22,873 nt of DNA from WYEG01 sp049414625. Lineage in GTDB: Bacteria; Desulfobacterota; Thermodesulfobacteria; Thermodesulfobacteriales; Thermodesulfobacteriaceae. The stretch is taken from contig JBMSAU010000043.1 of the NCBI GenBank assembly GCA_049414625.1, positions 1 through 22,873 of the forward strand, written 5' to 3'. The notes under the pieces were generated by a model that saw only the letters and a program-made list of their open reading frames with translations, was not told the DNA's origin and did no database searches. The stretch's first letter is position 1. Each line of letters opens with the position of its first letter. A program made the translations under genes and the position numbers. Of this stretch, positions 1-7,406 are shown in pieces.

Positions 1-513
1 AAAAATTAGCAAGCGATGAAAGATGGCTACTCCTTAGTAATTTAGCAGTGTTTCTTATTTTTTACTCTTGCTAATGCAAGAAGAGGCTGCTTCAATCTTG
101 CCCATACTCCCTTTTGTTCTCCTTTTGATGGTTACCTGTAAACTTTTGAAAAACATTTATAAAGGTTTATCTTATCTTTTTATTTTATTGCTTTTTATTT
201 CTCCTTTTTTACTTTTGGCATACCTTTTCCGTGCTCTCCTTATCCCTTCCAGCCTATCTATTCTGAATCTACTGAAAAACTAAAAGGAGAGTTTGTAAAA
301 GGGCTAAAGGAGTCTTTGTCTTATCTAACTAAAGAGGATTTAAAATCATGCGGAATATTAATAGTTCGTAAAGAGTTGTTGCCTGACGAAAGAAGATTAT
401 TAGAAAGCTTAGGATACCAGATTAGAGAATTCATCGACAAAAAGGAAAAAAGTGAGAGCTATTTTGTGGCTTATATTCAGAGTTCGGAAACTTTAAACAC
501 GCCCTCTCGTTGA
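1..513 (+). pseudogene. C-terminal part of an ArnT-like glycosyltransferase, frame-disrupted, cut by window edge
   Basis: This looks like the 3' part of a polytopic membrane glycosyltransferase of the ArnT/PMT type (GT83-like), which would move a sugar from a polyprenyl-phosphate donor on the outer face of the inner membrane. The homologous reading moves through three frames. Frame 3 (3-74) gives an ERWLLLSNLAVFLIFYSC segment and ends in TAA. Frame 2 (about 75-240) continues with SILPILPFVLLLM and two more hydrophobic helices. Frame 1 (about 241-513) gives a soluble tail with LLPDERRLLESLGYQIREF. Two separate frame changes fit decay better than one sequencing error. The last 37 bp overlap the converging glycosyltransferase gene antisense, so the final residues are probably read-through. 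A comparable gene with one frameshift lies at 3662-4997. Family assignment is moderate because the diagnostic N-terminus is outside the window. Confidence 0.55.
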
Positions 514-1412
514 GCTCTGTTAAACCTTTTAAGGTTCTTGTAGATAACATAACTTACAAAGGCTCCAAGGGCGAGGGCAAAGAGGAGTCCCCCGTGCAAA
601 AGCCCAGGGCTTAAAGGGTTTTTACCTTCCAACCAAAGAAATCCAGCAAAAATGAAAAAGGCAAGAAGGTGCAAAACTGCCCAAAATTTGAAAAATTTTT
701 CATACTTTAAAGGGTCCCTTAGGACAAAGGGAATGGTAAGGAGCTCCCGCAATACTTCAAAGGTTCTTTTTAGTCCATAGTGGCTTCTACCATGAAGTCT
801 TGGTCTGTCAATGACCGGGATTTGGGTAAAATCCTTAGGTTTTATTCCAAACAATGCTGGTATGAACCTGTGAAAGCCATGAGGGATTTGCCATCTTTTT
901 GGTATCTCAAAGTAGTAGCCCTTAAGGCTACAGCCGTTGTCTTTGGATGGGAGCCCAGTTATAAGAGCGATGAGAAAGTTAGCTATCCTTGAAGGGATCT
1001 TCCTTGTAAGAAGAGGTTCCTTTCTTTCCACACGATAGCCAGAGACGGCAAGAAAACCTTCTTCAAGCTTTGCCAAAAGGTCTTTTAGATACTTCGGGTC
1101 ATTCTGCCCGTCGCCATCCATGCTAAAGATAAACTTACCCCGAGCATGGAAGAAGCCAGCAGTCAACGCAGCTGCTTCCCCTCGGTTTCTATCCATCACT
1201 AAAACCCGGACATTCGGGTCCTTAGACTTTATCTCCTTTAACACAGAAAGGGTGTTGTCTGAGCTCCCATCATCGATGAAGATTATTTCATACTCGTAGC
1301 CCCTTTCCTTCTTTATCTCCTCAAGGACTTGTTTTGCCTCTTGATAGACTATGGGTATGTTTTTTTCTTCATTATGGGCAGGGATTACTAAAGAGAGAAA
1401 CTTTGCCCCCAC
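477..1412 (-). CDS. ArnC/DPM1-like family 2 glycosyltransferase with two C-terminal membrane helices
   Basis: This 311-residue protein probably transfers a sugar from a nucleotide donor to undecaprenyl phosphate at the cytoplasmic membrane. The N-terminal GT-A fold shows SLVIPAHNEE (residues 7-16), DDGS (48-51), and the DGDGQNDP donor/metal motif (99-106). A family-typical GFHRFIPAL segment lies near 179-187 and RPRLHGRSHYG at 203-213. Two hydrophobic helices at about 243-261 and 271-291 match the ArnC layout (ArnC is about 320 aa). The start is GTG, three bases after the stop of the aminotransferase gene, so it is the last gene of the oxidoreductase-aminotransferase-glycosyltransferase operon. 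Its tail overlaps the decayed ArnT-like gene on the other strand. The sugar cannot be read from sequence; the upstream genes suggest an amino sugar. Family assignment is firm, substrate is inference. Confidence 0.9.
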   Translation of the reverse strand: MGAKFLSLVIPAHNEEKNIPIVYQEAKQVLEEIKKERGYEYEIIFIDDGSSDNTLSVLKEIKSKDPNVRVLVMDRNRGEAAALTAGFFHARGKFIFSMDGDGQNDPKYLKDLLAKLEEGFLAVSGYRVERKEPLLTRKIPSRIANFLIALITGLPSKDNGCSLKGYYFEIPKRWQIPHGFHRFIPALFGIKPKDFTQIPVIDRPRLHGRSHYGLKRTFEVLRELLTIPFVLRDPLKYEKFFKFWAVLHLLAFFIFAGFLWLEGKNPLSPGLLHGGLLFALALGAFVSYVIYKNLKRFNRAQREGVFKVSEL

Positions 1413-1415
1413 CTT

Positions 1416-2531
1416 TTACCCCTTGCCAAAAAAGCTCCTTATCGCTTGAATAATGTAATCTATCTCTTCGTCTGTTAGCTCAGGATACATGGGGATGGCA
1501 ACAAGCTCCCTTGCCAGTTTTTCAGCCTGTGGAAGATGCCAGGCTTTGCCGTAGGCTTCAAGGTAAGCTTTCTGTTTGTGAAGAGGTATGGGATAGTAGT
1601 AGCCCGTTCCTATCCCTTTTTCCTTTAAATATCTTACTAATTCATCTCTTTTTTCTGTTCCGATGACGAAGCGGTGGTAGACGCTTTTTTTGTAGGGTGG
1701 AGGAGCGGGATGGACAAAAAGTTCCGGAATGTCTGAAAGTCCCTCTCGGTATCTATTAGCGATTTCCCTTCTTTTTTCGTTCTTAGCATCTAGGGTTTTA
1801 AGCTTTGCCCGGAGGATTATCGCCTGAAGCTCATCCAAACGAGAATTAAAGCCCGGGAAATAAGAATGGTTCTTCTCTACCTGACCATGCACCCTGAGGT
1901 ATTTAATCTTATAAGCTATTTCATCGTCGTTTGTAGTAATCACTCCGGCATCTCCAAGGGCGTTAAGGTTCTTCACTGGTCCACAGCTAAAGCAAGCAAC
2001 CCTTCCAAAGGAGCCAACCTTCCTACCCTTATACTCCGCTCCATGGGCATGAGAAGCATCTTCGATTAAGGTAATGCCAAAACGGTCGCATATCTCAAGG
2101 ATTTCATCCATGTCAGCTGGGTCCCCATACATGTGAACAAGAAGAAGAGCTTTTGTCCTTGGTGTTATCTTTTTTTGAAGGTCGGAAAGGTCTGGACCAA
2201 AGGTCTTTGGGTCAACCTCAACAAAAACCGGCTCTGCCCCAACCCAGTGGATAGCTTCAAAATCAGCAATGAAGGCATTTGCCTGAAGGAGCACCTCATC
2301 ACCCCTTCCAACTCCGCAGGCAAGCAAAGCCATGATTAAAGCATCGGTCCCGCAGGCGCAACCCAAGGCATACTTTGTGCCAATATATCTTGCAAACTCC
2401 TCCTCAAAGGAAAGCAAGTTCTTGCCGTTTAACACCTTCTGAGTGACAAAGACCTCTTTGAACCCTGAAAGGACCTCCTCTTCTATTTCGGCAAAGCCTC
2501 TTCTTAAGTCAAGAAGGGGGATACTAAGCAT
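1416..2531 (-). CDS. DegT/DnrJ/EryC1/StrS-family PLP sugar aminotransferase
   Basis: This is a PLP-dependent aminotransferase of the sugar-nucleotide type, which would aminate a keto-sugar on UDP or dTDP. From the chosen start it has 371 residues. Visible motifs are GCACGTDAL (cofactor phosphate region, about 58-66), EDASHAHGA (about 157-165, the Asp contacting PLP), CGPVKNLNALGDAG with the likely Schiff-base Lys187, and FNSRLDELQA (about 228-237). The ATG at 2531 is preferred because GGAGG lies 7 nt upstream (2539-2543); a start at 2546 would run through that site. The start overlaps the stop of the oxidoreductase gene by 8 bp, so the two are translationally coupled. That pairing recalls GnnA/GnnB (UDP-GlcNAc3N for lipid A) and WbpB/WbpE or WlbA/WlbC (UDP-3-amino uronic acids). 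An ArnB-like role is possible. Which sugar it acts on is undetermined. Confidence 0.92.
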   Translation of the reverse strand: MLSIPLLDLRRGFAEIEEEVLSGFKEVFVTQKVLNGKNLLSFEEEFARYIGTKYALGCACGTDALIMALLACGVGRGDEVLLQANAFIADFEAIHWVGAEPVFVEVDPKTFGPDLSDLQKKITPRTKALLLVHMYGDPADMDEILEICDRFGITLIEDASHAHGAEYKGRKVGSFGRVACFSCGPVKNLNALGDAGVITTNDDEIAYKIKYLRVHGQVEKNHSYFPGFNSRLDELQAIILRAKLKTLDAKNEKRREIANRYREGLSDIPELFVHPAPPPYKKSVYHRFVIGTEKRDELVRYLKEKGIGTGYYYPIPLHKQKAYLEAYGKAWHLPQAEKLARELVAIPMYPELTDEEIDYIIQAIRSFFGKG

Positions 2532-3600
2532 TATCCTTCCTCCCAAGCTTTGTCTTTAAAGGTCTAAAGGGAAACTTTACCTCCTTCCCCCTTTCTGCAG
2601 ATTCATAAAGACCGACGATCAACTCAAGCGAGGGGATAGCATCTTGACCGATAGCAAGATAATCCTCTCTTACTCCGTTCTTGAAGAATTTTATGGCTGA
2701 CTGATAGTAGGTAAAGTGGGAGTAGCCAAGGGGATGGGGCGGATTTTCGCGAAACTCGTCTACATTAAGCCTTTGCAAAGCCTCAGCCTCAACCAAAGCA
2801 AGATGGTTTAGCTTTTCCATGGTAAAGCCTCCAAGGATGATAGAACCCTTCTCTCCGAGGATGACGACTTCAGCTTTGATGTCCTTTGGTCTTGCTGCGG
2901 TTGTAGCGGTTATCGTGCCAAGGGCTCCGTTTTTAAACTTTATCACGCCAACTAGTAGGTCTTCTGCTGGGATGTTGACAAGATAGGTCCCCATCTTAGC
3001 AAAGACGCTTTCTACCTCTCCCCCAAGGTAGACGAGGGCATCGGCAAAATGACAGCCCTGTTGAGCAAGGGCTCCCCCATCCTGTTCCCAAGTCCCCCTC
3101 CAGGCTGCGCTGTCGTAATAGCTCTGAGTTCGGCACCAGTAAAACTGTGCTGAAAGATGGATTAGCCTCCCAAGCAACCCCTCAGAAATAACCTTTTTAG
3201 CAAGCCTAACAGGTAGGTTTGCACGGTTCTGAAAGATGGTAACTAGCTTAAGGTTATACTTTTGAGAGAGTTCAACGAGCTTGTTTGCCTCCCGAAGGGT
3301 TAAAGCTAGAGGCTTTTCTACGAGGAGATGCTTCTTAAACTTTCCAAGGATCTCAATCCCAATCTGTCCATGAAGACCAGACGGAACCGCAAGGTCAACA
3401 ACCTCAGGGTCTTCTTTTTTTATTAGCTCCCTATAGTCGGTGTAGGCTTTGCAGTTTAACTCCTTGGCAAAAAGGTTTGCTCTTTCTAGATTAACATCGG
3501 CAACACCTACAACTTCAACCTCATCAGCCAGGGCTTTCAAGATCTTTAAATGCCTTTCGGCAACTTTACCACAGCCAACGAGAGCAAGCCTTAATTTCAT
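2524..3600 (-). CDS. Gfo/Idh/MocA-family sugar-nucleotide oxidoreductase (WlbA/GnnA-like)
   Basis: This 358-residue NAD(P)-dependent oxidoreductase probably oxidises a UDP-sugar, perhaps at C3, to the keto form used by the aminotransferase next door. The Rossmann N-terminus reads LALVGCGKVAERH (5-17). The catalytic-domain signature VEKPLAL is at 94-100. A WRGTWEQDGGAL segment (167-178) leads into QGCHFADAL, with the conserved His at about 184, as in WlbA-type enzymes. The ATG at 3600 is chosen because the family starts right at the Rossmann strand and AGGGA lies just upstream; an in-frame extension to 3669 has no family support. It leads the three-gene operon, with a TATTAA -10-like box at 3612-3617. 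WlbA/WbpB and GnnA remain alternatives. Confidence 0.88.
   Translation of the reverse strand: MKLRLALVGCGKVAERHLKILKALADEVEVVGVADVNLERANLFAKELNCKAYTDYRELIKKEDPEVVDLAVPSGLHGQIGIEILGKFKKHLLVEKPLALTLREANKLVELSQKYNLKLVTIFQNRANLPVRLAKKVISEGLLGRLIHLSAQFYWCRTQSYYDSAAWRGTWEQDGGALAQQGCHFADALVYLGGEVESVFAKMGTYLVNIPAEDLLVGVIKFKNGALGTITATTAARPKDIKAEVVILGEKGSIILGGFTMEKLNHLALVEAEALQRLNVDEFRENPPHPLGYSHFTYYQSAIKFFKNGVREDYLAIGQDAIPSLELIVGLYESAERGKEVKFPFRPLKTKLGRKDNA
2539..2543 (-). promoter_or_regulatory. Ribosome binding site deciding the aminotransferase start
   Basis: GGAGG on the minus strand lies 7 nt before the ATG at 2531, inside the last codons of the upstream oxidoreductase gene. It supports the shorter aminotransferase start and coupled translation. 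Confidence 0.75.
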
Positions 3601-3661
3601 GGTCCCTAAAGTTAATACGCTTTCCAAAGTTGTAAAGTGCTCTAGAATTACACCAAAAAGG

Positions 3662-4997
3662 ATGGGCAAAAAGGCGGTCTATCTATTCTGTCTTCTTTTT
3701 TTGTTTTTTCTTCTTCAAGCCTACTTTCTTCCTATTACATCCCATCAAGAGGCAAGGAGGGCTTTGATAGCTTTAGAATCTAAGCATAATCCCCTCTTTC
3801 CAACCCTAAACGGTGAGCCATATCTTGTTAAGCCACCTCTTCACCCCATCTTAACTTCTCCTACTTCTTGCTTCAGCCCTAAACCTTGGAAAGGATGTTG
3901 AAATTTTCCTTCTGAGATTTCTTTCTCTATTAGTCTATGTTGGAACTTCCTACATAGTTTTTCTTCTTTTAGAGAAGGACTTGCGACAAAGCTTGATAGC
4001 AATCTTTATCCTTTTTAGTAGCTATAGGTTTCTTTCCTTTGCCTTAAGGATAGACCTTGAACCGCCTTTCGTATTTCTTTGCCTTCTTTCTTTTTATCTT
4101 TTCGTAAAGTATGAAAAGGAAAGGAAATCCTATCTTATCTATGCTTTTTACATAGTTTTAAGTTTAGCAAGTTTAGTAAGAGGACCTCTCAATCTTCTAC
4201 TAATACTTAGCCTATTTTTATATGCAGTGTTGAAATACAAAAAAGAAGCAATTTCTTTCCTTAGGCTCCATGGGTTAATCCTCTATATTTTTCCTCAGGC
4301 TCTTTGGTATGTCTTAGCCTATCTTAAGTTTGGAAAAGAGCCCTTCCAGGAATTTATTGTTGACCTTCAAACAAGAACAGTGGGAAAAGGCGACCCCTTT
4401 TATTACTACCTCTTAAGCTTAAGTTTAAACTTTTTGCCCTATCTATTGCTTTTATTCCTTAAGGCACAAAGTTTACTTAAAATTAACCATCATGACCTAT
4501 TCTTATACTTAATTTCCTTTTTTATACCTCTTCTTGTTCTTTCTTTTACAGGAGAAAAGTTTAGTAAATACCTTCTTTTTATCTATCCTATCTTTGCTAT
4601 ACTTCTTGCTAAAATCCTGCTTAATCTTTATTCTGAAAGGTTTGTTTTTTATGCCACTTTTTTCCTTTTTATCCTAAACCTTTTAGCTTGCTCCTTGACC
4701 TATGTTCTTCAGATTACCTCGCTAAGAACGAAGATAATATCTTTACAAAAAAGTATACCCTACCAAGAAAAATTGTGCTTTTTTGATGAGTCTGTTTATC
4801 TTTTTAGCCTTCTTTGTGAAAGAAAGATTCCAAAATGTAAAGAAAGAAAAGATTCAAGCTCAAACTTTGTTATAATGGGAATACCTTGCGAAGAAAAAGG
4901 ATATCAAACAAGATTATCTTTAAAGGACCCTTATAAAGAAAAAAATTGGTATTTCTGCGTTGAAAGCGAGAAAGAAAAATTACCGCCTAAAGATTAG
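3662..4997 (+). pseudogene. ArnT-like integral-membrane glycosyltransferase with one frameshift
   Basis: Joined across one frameshift, this encodes a protein of about 445 residues resembling ArnT/PMT-type glycosyltransferases, slightly shorter than usual (about 500-550). Frame 2 from ATG 3662 gives a signal-anchor helix, then HQEARRAL, LNGEPYLVKPPLHP, which matches the family's first periplasmic loop (Glu-Ala-Arg and KPP motifs). Around 3848-3856 the homologous reading moves to frame 3 and continues LLLLLASALNLGKDVEIFLL. It then passes IDLEPPF, WYVLAYLKFGKEPFQEF and a GEKFSKYLLFIYP segment equivalent to the 'SKTKLPTYLLP' region, with many membrane helices. Everything after the shift is open and conserved in style, so the disruption is recent or a base-call error. 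It is divergent from the oxidoreductase gene (61-bp gap) and ends tail-to-tail with the DUF2905 gene. A possible promoter is TTTCCA (3621-3626) and TAGAAT (3643-3648). Confidence 0.65.
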
Positions 4998-5204
4998 ATT
5001 TAAGATGATGGTTAGGATGATGCTTAAAAGGATTGATGTGCCAAGAGGGAAGAAAAACTCAAAGTTATCCCTTTTGATGTGGATATCGCCTGGGAGCTTC
5101 CCAAGATAAGGAATCTTAGGGAAAAAGTTTATAAGAAGACCGAGGGCTACTAAAAGGACCCCGAGAAGGATTAAAAATTTACCCATTTCGTTGAAGCCGT
5201 TCAT
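4980..5204 (-). CDS. DUF2905-family small membrane protein
   Basis: This 74-residue protein has two predicted membrane helices, the first near LILLGVLLVALGLLINF and the second near the C-terminus. Between them is the characteristic segment FPKIPYLGKLPGDIHIKRDNF, close to the DUF2905 (PF11146) pattern. The function of the family is unknown to me. I chose the ATG at 5204; a GTG directly before it (5207) and an ATG at 5183-5186 are alternatives. No Shine-Dalgarno precedes any of them. A TAAAAT box on the minus strand (5214-5219) lies 9 nt upstream of the ATG, which would give an almost leaderless message. The 3' end overlaps the ArnT-like gene by 18 bp. Its starting region is divergent from the ATP-grasp gene. 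Confidence 0.85.
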   Translation of the reverse strand: MNGFNEMGKFLILLGVLLVALGLLINFFPKIPYLGKLPGDIHIKRDNFEFFFPLGTSILLSIILTIILNLIFRR

Positions 5205-5213
5205 CACTGTAAA

Positions 5214-5241
5214 ATTTTAAGACAAAAGGAGGCTAAAGCAA
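5214..5241 (-). promoter_or_regulatory. Possible promoter for the DUF2905 gene, in a palindromic -10 element
   Basis: Minus-strand TTGCTT (5236-5241) is followed after 16 bp by TAAAAT (5214-5219). The -10 box is part of the palindrome TAAAATTTTA (5210-5219), which offers a -10 hexamer on both strands of this 38-bp divergent gap. The predicted start of transcription falls only a few bases before the ATG at 5204. The -35 match is weak. Confidence 0.35.
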
Positions 5242-5242
5242 G

Positions 5243-6061
5243 ATGGTTGTATCCTTTTGGACGATGTATGAAGGAGACGAAAACTTCTTTATCTTTGAGG
5301 CTTTGGATGCTAAGATTTTGGCTAAGCTCTCTCAGGCAAAGGCGGTAATCCTTCCACCTTTTGCTCCTTCTGAGCTTTATTTTTTCTTCAAAAACCAGGG
5401 AATACCGGTCTTTCCAAATCTTGAGCTAAAGTTTAAATTTCTCGGAAAAATCGGAGCTCTTCTTCTTTTCAAATCTCTAAACCTTCCCCATCCAGAAAGC
5501 GTTGTTATTCCTCGTCTTTGTGGAATTGAAGAGAACCCTTACAGATCCTTTGAAAAGCCAGCCTTTCCGTTTGTGGTAAAAGGGAACCATGGAGACGAGG
5601 GCTCAGAGGTCTTTCTTGTGCGGGATGAAGAAGATTTCAAAGAAGTGCTAAATAGGATTAAAGCCTGGGAAAGGCAGGGAAGGTATGGATTTATCCTTCA
5701 AGAATACATACCAACAGGGTTTGACGCCAGGGTGATTGTAATCGGAAAAGAAAGACTTATTTTCTTTCGTGAGGGAGGCTTTTTAAAAAACCTCGTACAA
5801 GAAGGGAAAACCATCGCCCCGCCAAGCGAGAAATTAAAACAAAAGGCTTTGATGCTCGTTGAGAATTTTTTAGAAAAAACAAAACTAAACCACGTAGCTA
5901 TTGACCTTTTGTTTAAGGAAGACCCAGAGGATGAGGCAAAATTTAAGCCCCTTCTGTCTGAGCTTAACTATTCCTTTGGGAGGAGGCTTATCGGAGAGGA
6001 AGAGTATGAAAGGCTTGTTCGCTCTGCCATAGAAGAATTTTTAAAAGAACAGGGCTTATGA
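5243..6061 (+). CDS. RimK-like ATP-grasp protein of unknown substrate
   Basis: This 272-residue soluble protein has an ATP-grasp fold related to RimK/glutathione synthetase-type ligases, which join an acyl phosphate to an amine. The visible parts are a short N-terminal domain (1-70), FPFVVKGNHGDEGSEVF (108-124) with Lys113 and a flexible loop over ATP, and LQEYI (152-156, adenine-binding strand). DARVIVIG (161-168) follows, and SELNYSFG (239-246) has the Glu-x-Asn metal ligands. GGAGG lies about 10 nt before the ATG. Its TGA overlaps the ATG of mtaB (ATGA), so the two proteins are made in a coupled fashion, hinting at a related role in tRNA or ribosome modification. That link is inference; the ligation partner cannot be seen. 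Confidence 0.85.
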   Translation: MVVSFWTMYEGDENFFIFEALDAKILAKLSQAKAVILPPFAPSELYFFFKNQGIPVFPNLELKFKFLGKIGALLLFKSLNLPHPESVVIPRLCGIEENPYRSFEKPAFPFVVKGNHGDEGSEVFLVRDEEDFKEVLNRIKAWERQGRYGFILQEYIPTGFDARVIVIGKERLIFFREGGFLKNLVQEGKTIAPPSEKLKQKALMLVENFLEKTKLNHVAIDLLFKEDPEDEAKFKPLLSELNYSFGRRLIGEEEYERLVRSAIEEFLKEQGL

Positions 6062-7389
6062 AGAAAAAGGGCTTTTTTATCAAGACGTTAGGATGTAAAG
6101 TAAACCAGGTTGAGAGCGCCTGCCTTCATGAGAGGCTTTCTGAGCTTGGTTTTATCCCAACATCTGAAGAGTCTGCTGAGGTCCTTATTCTAAACAGTTG
6201 CGCGGTAACGGAAAAGGCTGTGTCGGAGACAAAAAAGGTCGTCAGGTCTTGGATAAAAAGAAAGCCAAAGCTTATCGTTTTAACCGGGTGCGCGGTGATC
6301 TCAAACAAGGAAGATTTTCTTAGGCTTTCAGAACGGTTTGATTTTAAGAATCTACTTTTGCTTGGGCAGAGGGCAAAGCTCAATCCAAGTCATATTACTG
6401 CTTATTTAGAAGCTCCTGTAAATGATTTGCCAAAGTTTTTAGAAGATGAGGAGGAAGGCCTGCCGGTCCTTAAGAATTTCTATAACCGGTCGCGAGCCTT
6501 TTTAAAAATTCAGGATGGGTGCTCAAGCTTTTGTTCCTACTGTATCGTGCCCTACACCCGGGGACCTTCAAGAAGCTATCCTCTTTCTCAGGTGTTAGAG
6601 CAGGCAAGGCTTTTTATTCAGCAAGGCTACAGAGAAATCGTCATCACAGGCATACACATCGGAATGTGGGGAAAAGACCTAAACCCAAGAAGCTCCCTTG
6701 CTCGGCTCCTTGAGAAGCTCGAGGAGGAGATTGAGCAGGCAAACGTTAAAGTCTTGCTTAGGCTCTCTTCTGTTGAGGTAACCGAATTTGATAAAGACCT
6801 TTTTTCTTATCTTAAGGGCTCAAAGCACATCTGCCCCCACTTTCATGTGCCCTTGCAAAGCGGATCAAACCGCATTCTTAAGCTTATGAATAGGCATTAC
6901 ACCAGGGAGGAGTATATCGAAAAGTTAGAAGAGCTAAAGGAGCTTTTCCCTTATGCTACATTTGGTGCCGATGTGATCGTAGGCTTCCCGACGGAAACGG
7001 AAGAGGACTTTGCTCAAACTTTTGAAGTAGTAGAGAAGTCGCCCCTAAACTGGCTTCATGTATTTCCCTATTCCCCAAGACCTGGGACACCAGCTGAAAA
7101 GATGAAAGAAAGGGTGCCAGAAACTGTGGTTAAATATCGCTCAAACATGCTAAGAAGGCTGATAGAGAAGAAAAGAGAAGATTTCTATAGAAAAATTATA
7201 GGGAAAAGCTTTTCTGCCATAGTAGAAAAGGTAGAAGAGGGGCAAATAACCGTTCTTACTGAAAACTATGTTCATGCCCTTTTGAAGGATGTCTTTACTA
7301 ACAGATGCCCTGCTCAGGGTGAGCTTATTAAGGTAAAGATTAGCCGAGTAGAGGGTGGGAGAGTGATTGCTGAATTAGCAGTGAACTAA
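6058..7389 (+). CDS. mtaB: tRNA t6A37 methylthiotransferase MtaB
   Basis: MtaB is a radical-SAM enzyme that inserts a methylthio group at C2 of N6-threonylcarbamoyladenosine 37 of ANN-decoding tRNAs, giving ms2t6A. The N-terminal cluster domain begins FIKTLGCKVNQVES, with cluster cysteines 13, 48 and 78. The radical-SAM motif DGCSSFCSYC gives Cys155, 159 and 162, and YTRGPSRS follows. A TRAM-like RNA-binding segment occupies roughly the last 65 residues. The length of 443 aa fits the family. TLGCKVNQ is more typical of MtaB than of MiaB or RimO. It is coupled by a 4-bp overlap to the ATP-grasp gene upstream and is 17 bp from the alcohol dehydrogenase gene downstream. Confidence 0.93.
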   Translation: MKKKGFFIKTLGCKVNQVESACLHERLSELGFIPTSEESAEVLILNSCAVTEKAVSETKKVVRSWIKRKPKLIVLTGCAVISNKEDFLRLSERFDFKNLLLLGQRAKLNPSHITAYLEAPVNDLPKFLEDEEEGLPVLKNFYNRSRAFLKIQDGCSSFCSYCIVPYTRGPSRSYPLSQVLEQARLFIQQGYREIVITGIHIGMWGKDLNPRSSLARLLEKLEEEIEQANVKVLLRLSSVEVTEFDKDLFSYLKGSKHICPHFHVPLQSGSNRILKLMNRHYTREEYIEKLEELKELFPYATFGADVIVGFPTETEEDFAQTFEVVEKSPLNWLHVFPYSPRPGTPAEKMKERVPETVVKYRSNMLRRLIEKKREDFYRKIIGKSFSAIVEKVEEGQITVLTENYVHALLKDVFTNRCPAQGELIKVKISRVEGGRVIAELAVN

Positions 7390-7406
7390 TCATACAAGGA
7401 GGTGAG

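Noticed and set aside
3449..3600. Plus-strand frame extending the ArnT-like gene upstream of 3662
   Set aside because: It is antisense to the Rossmann fold of the oxidoreductase; ATG 3662 begins the membrane anchor.
3845..3860. Programmed ribosomal frameshift in the ArnT-like gene
   Set aside because: No slippery heptamer, SD-like stimulator or obvious downstream stem; mutation or base error is simpler.
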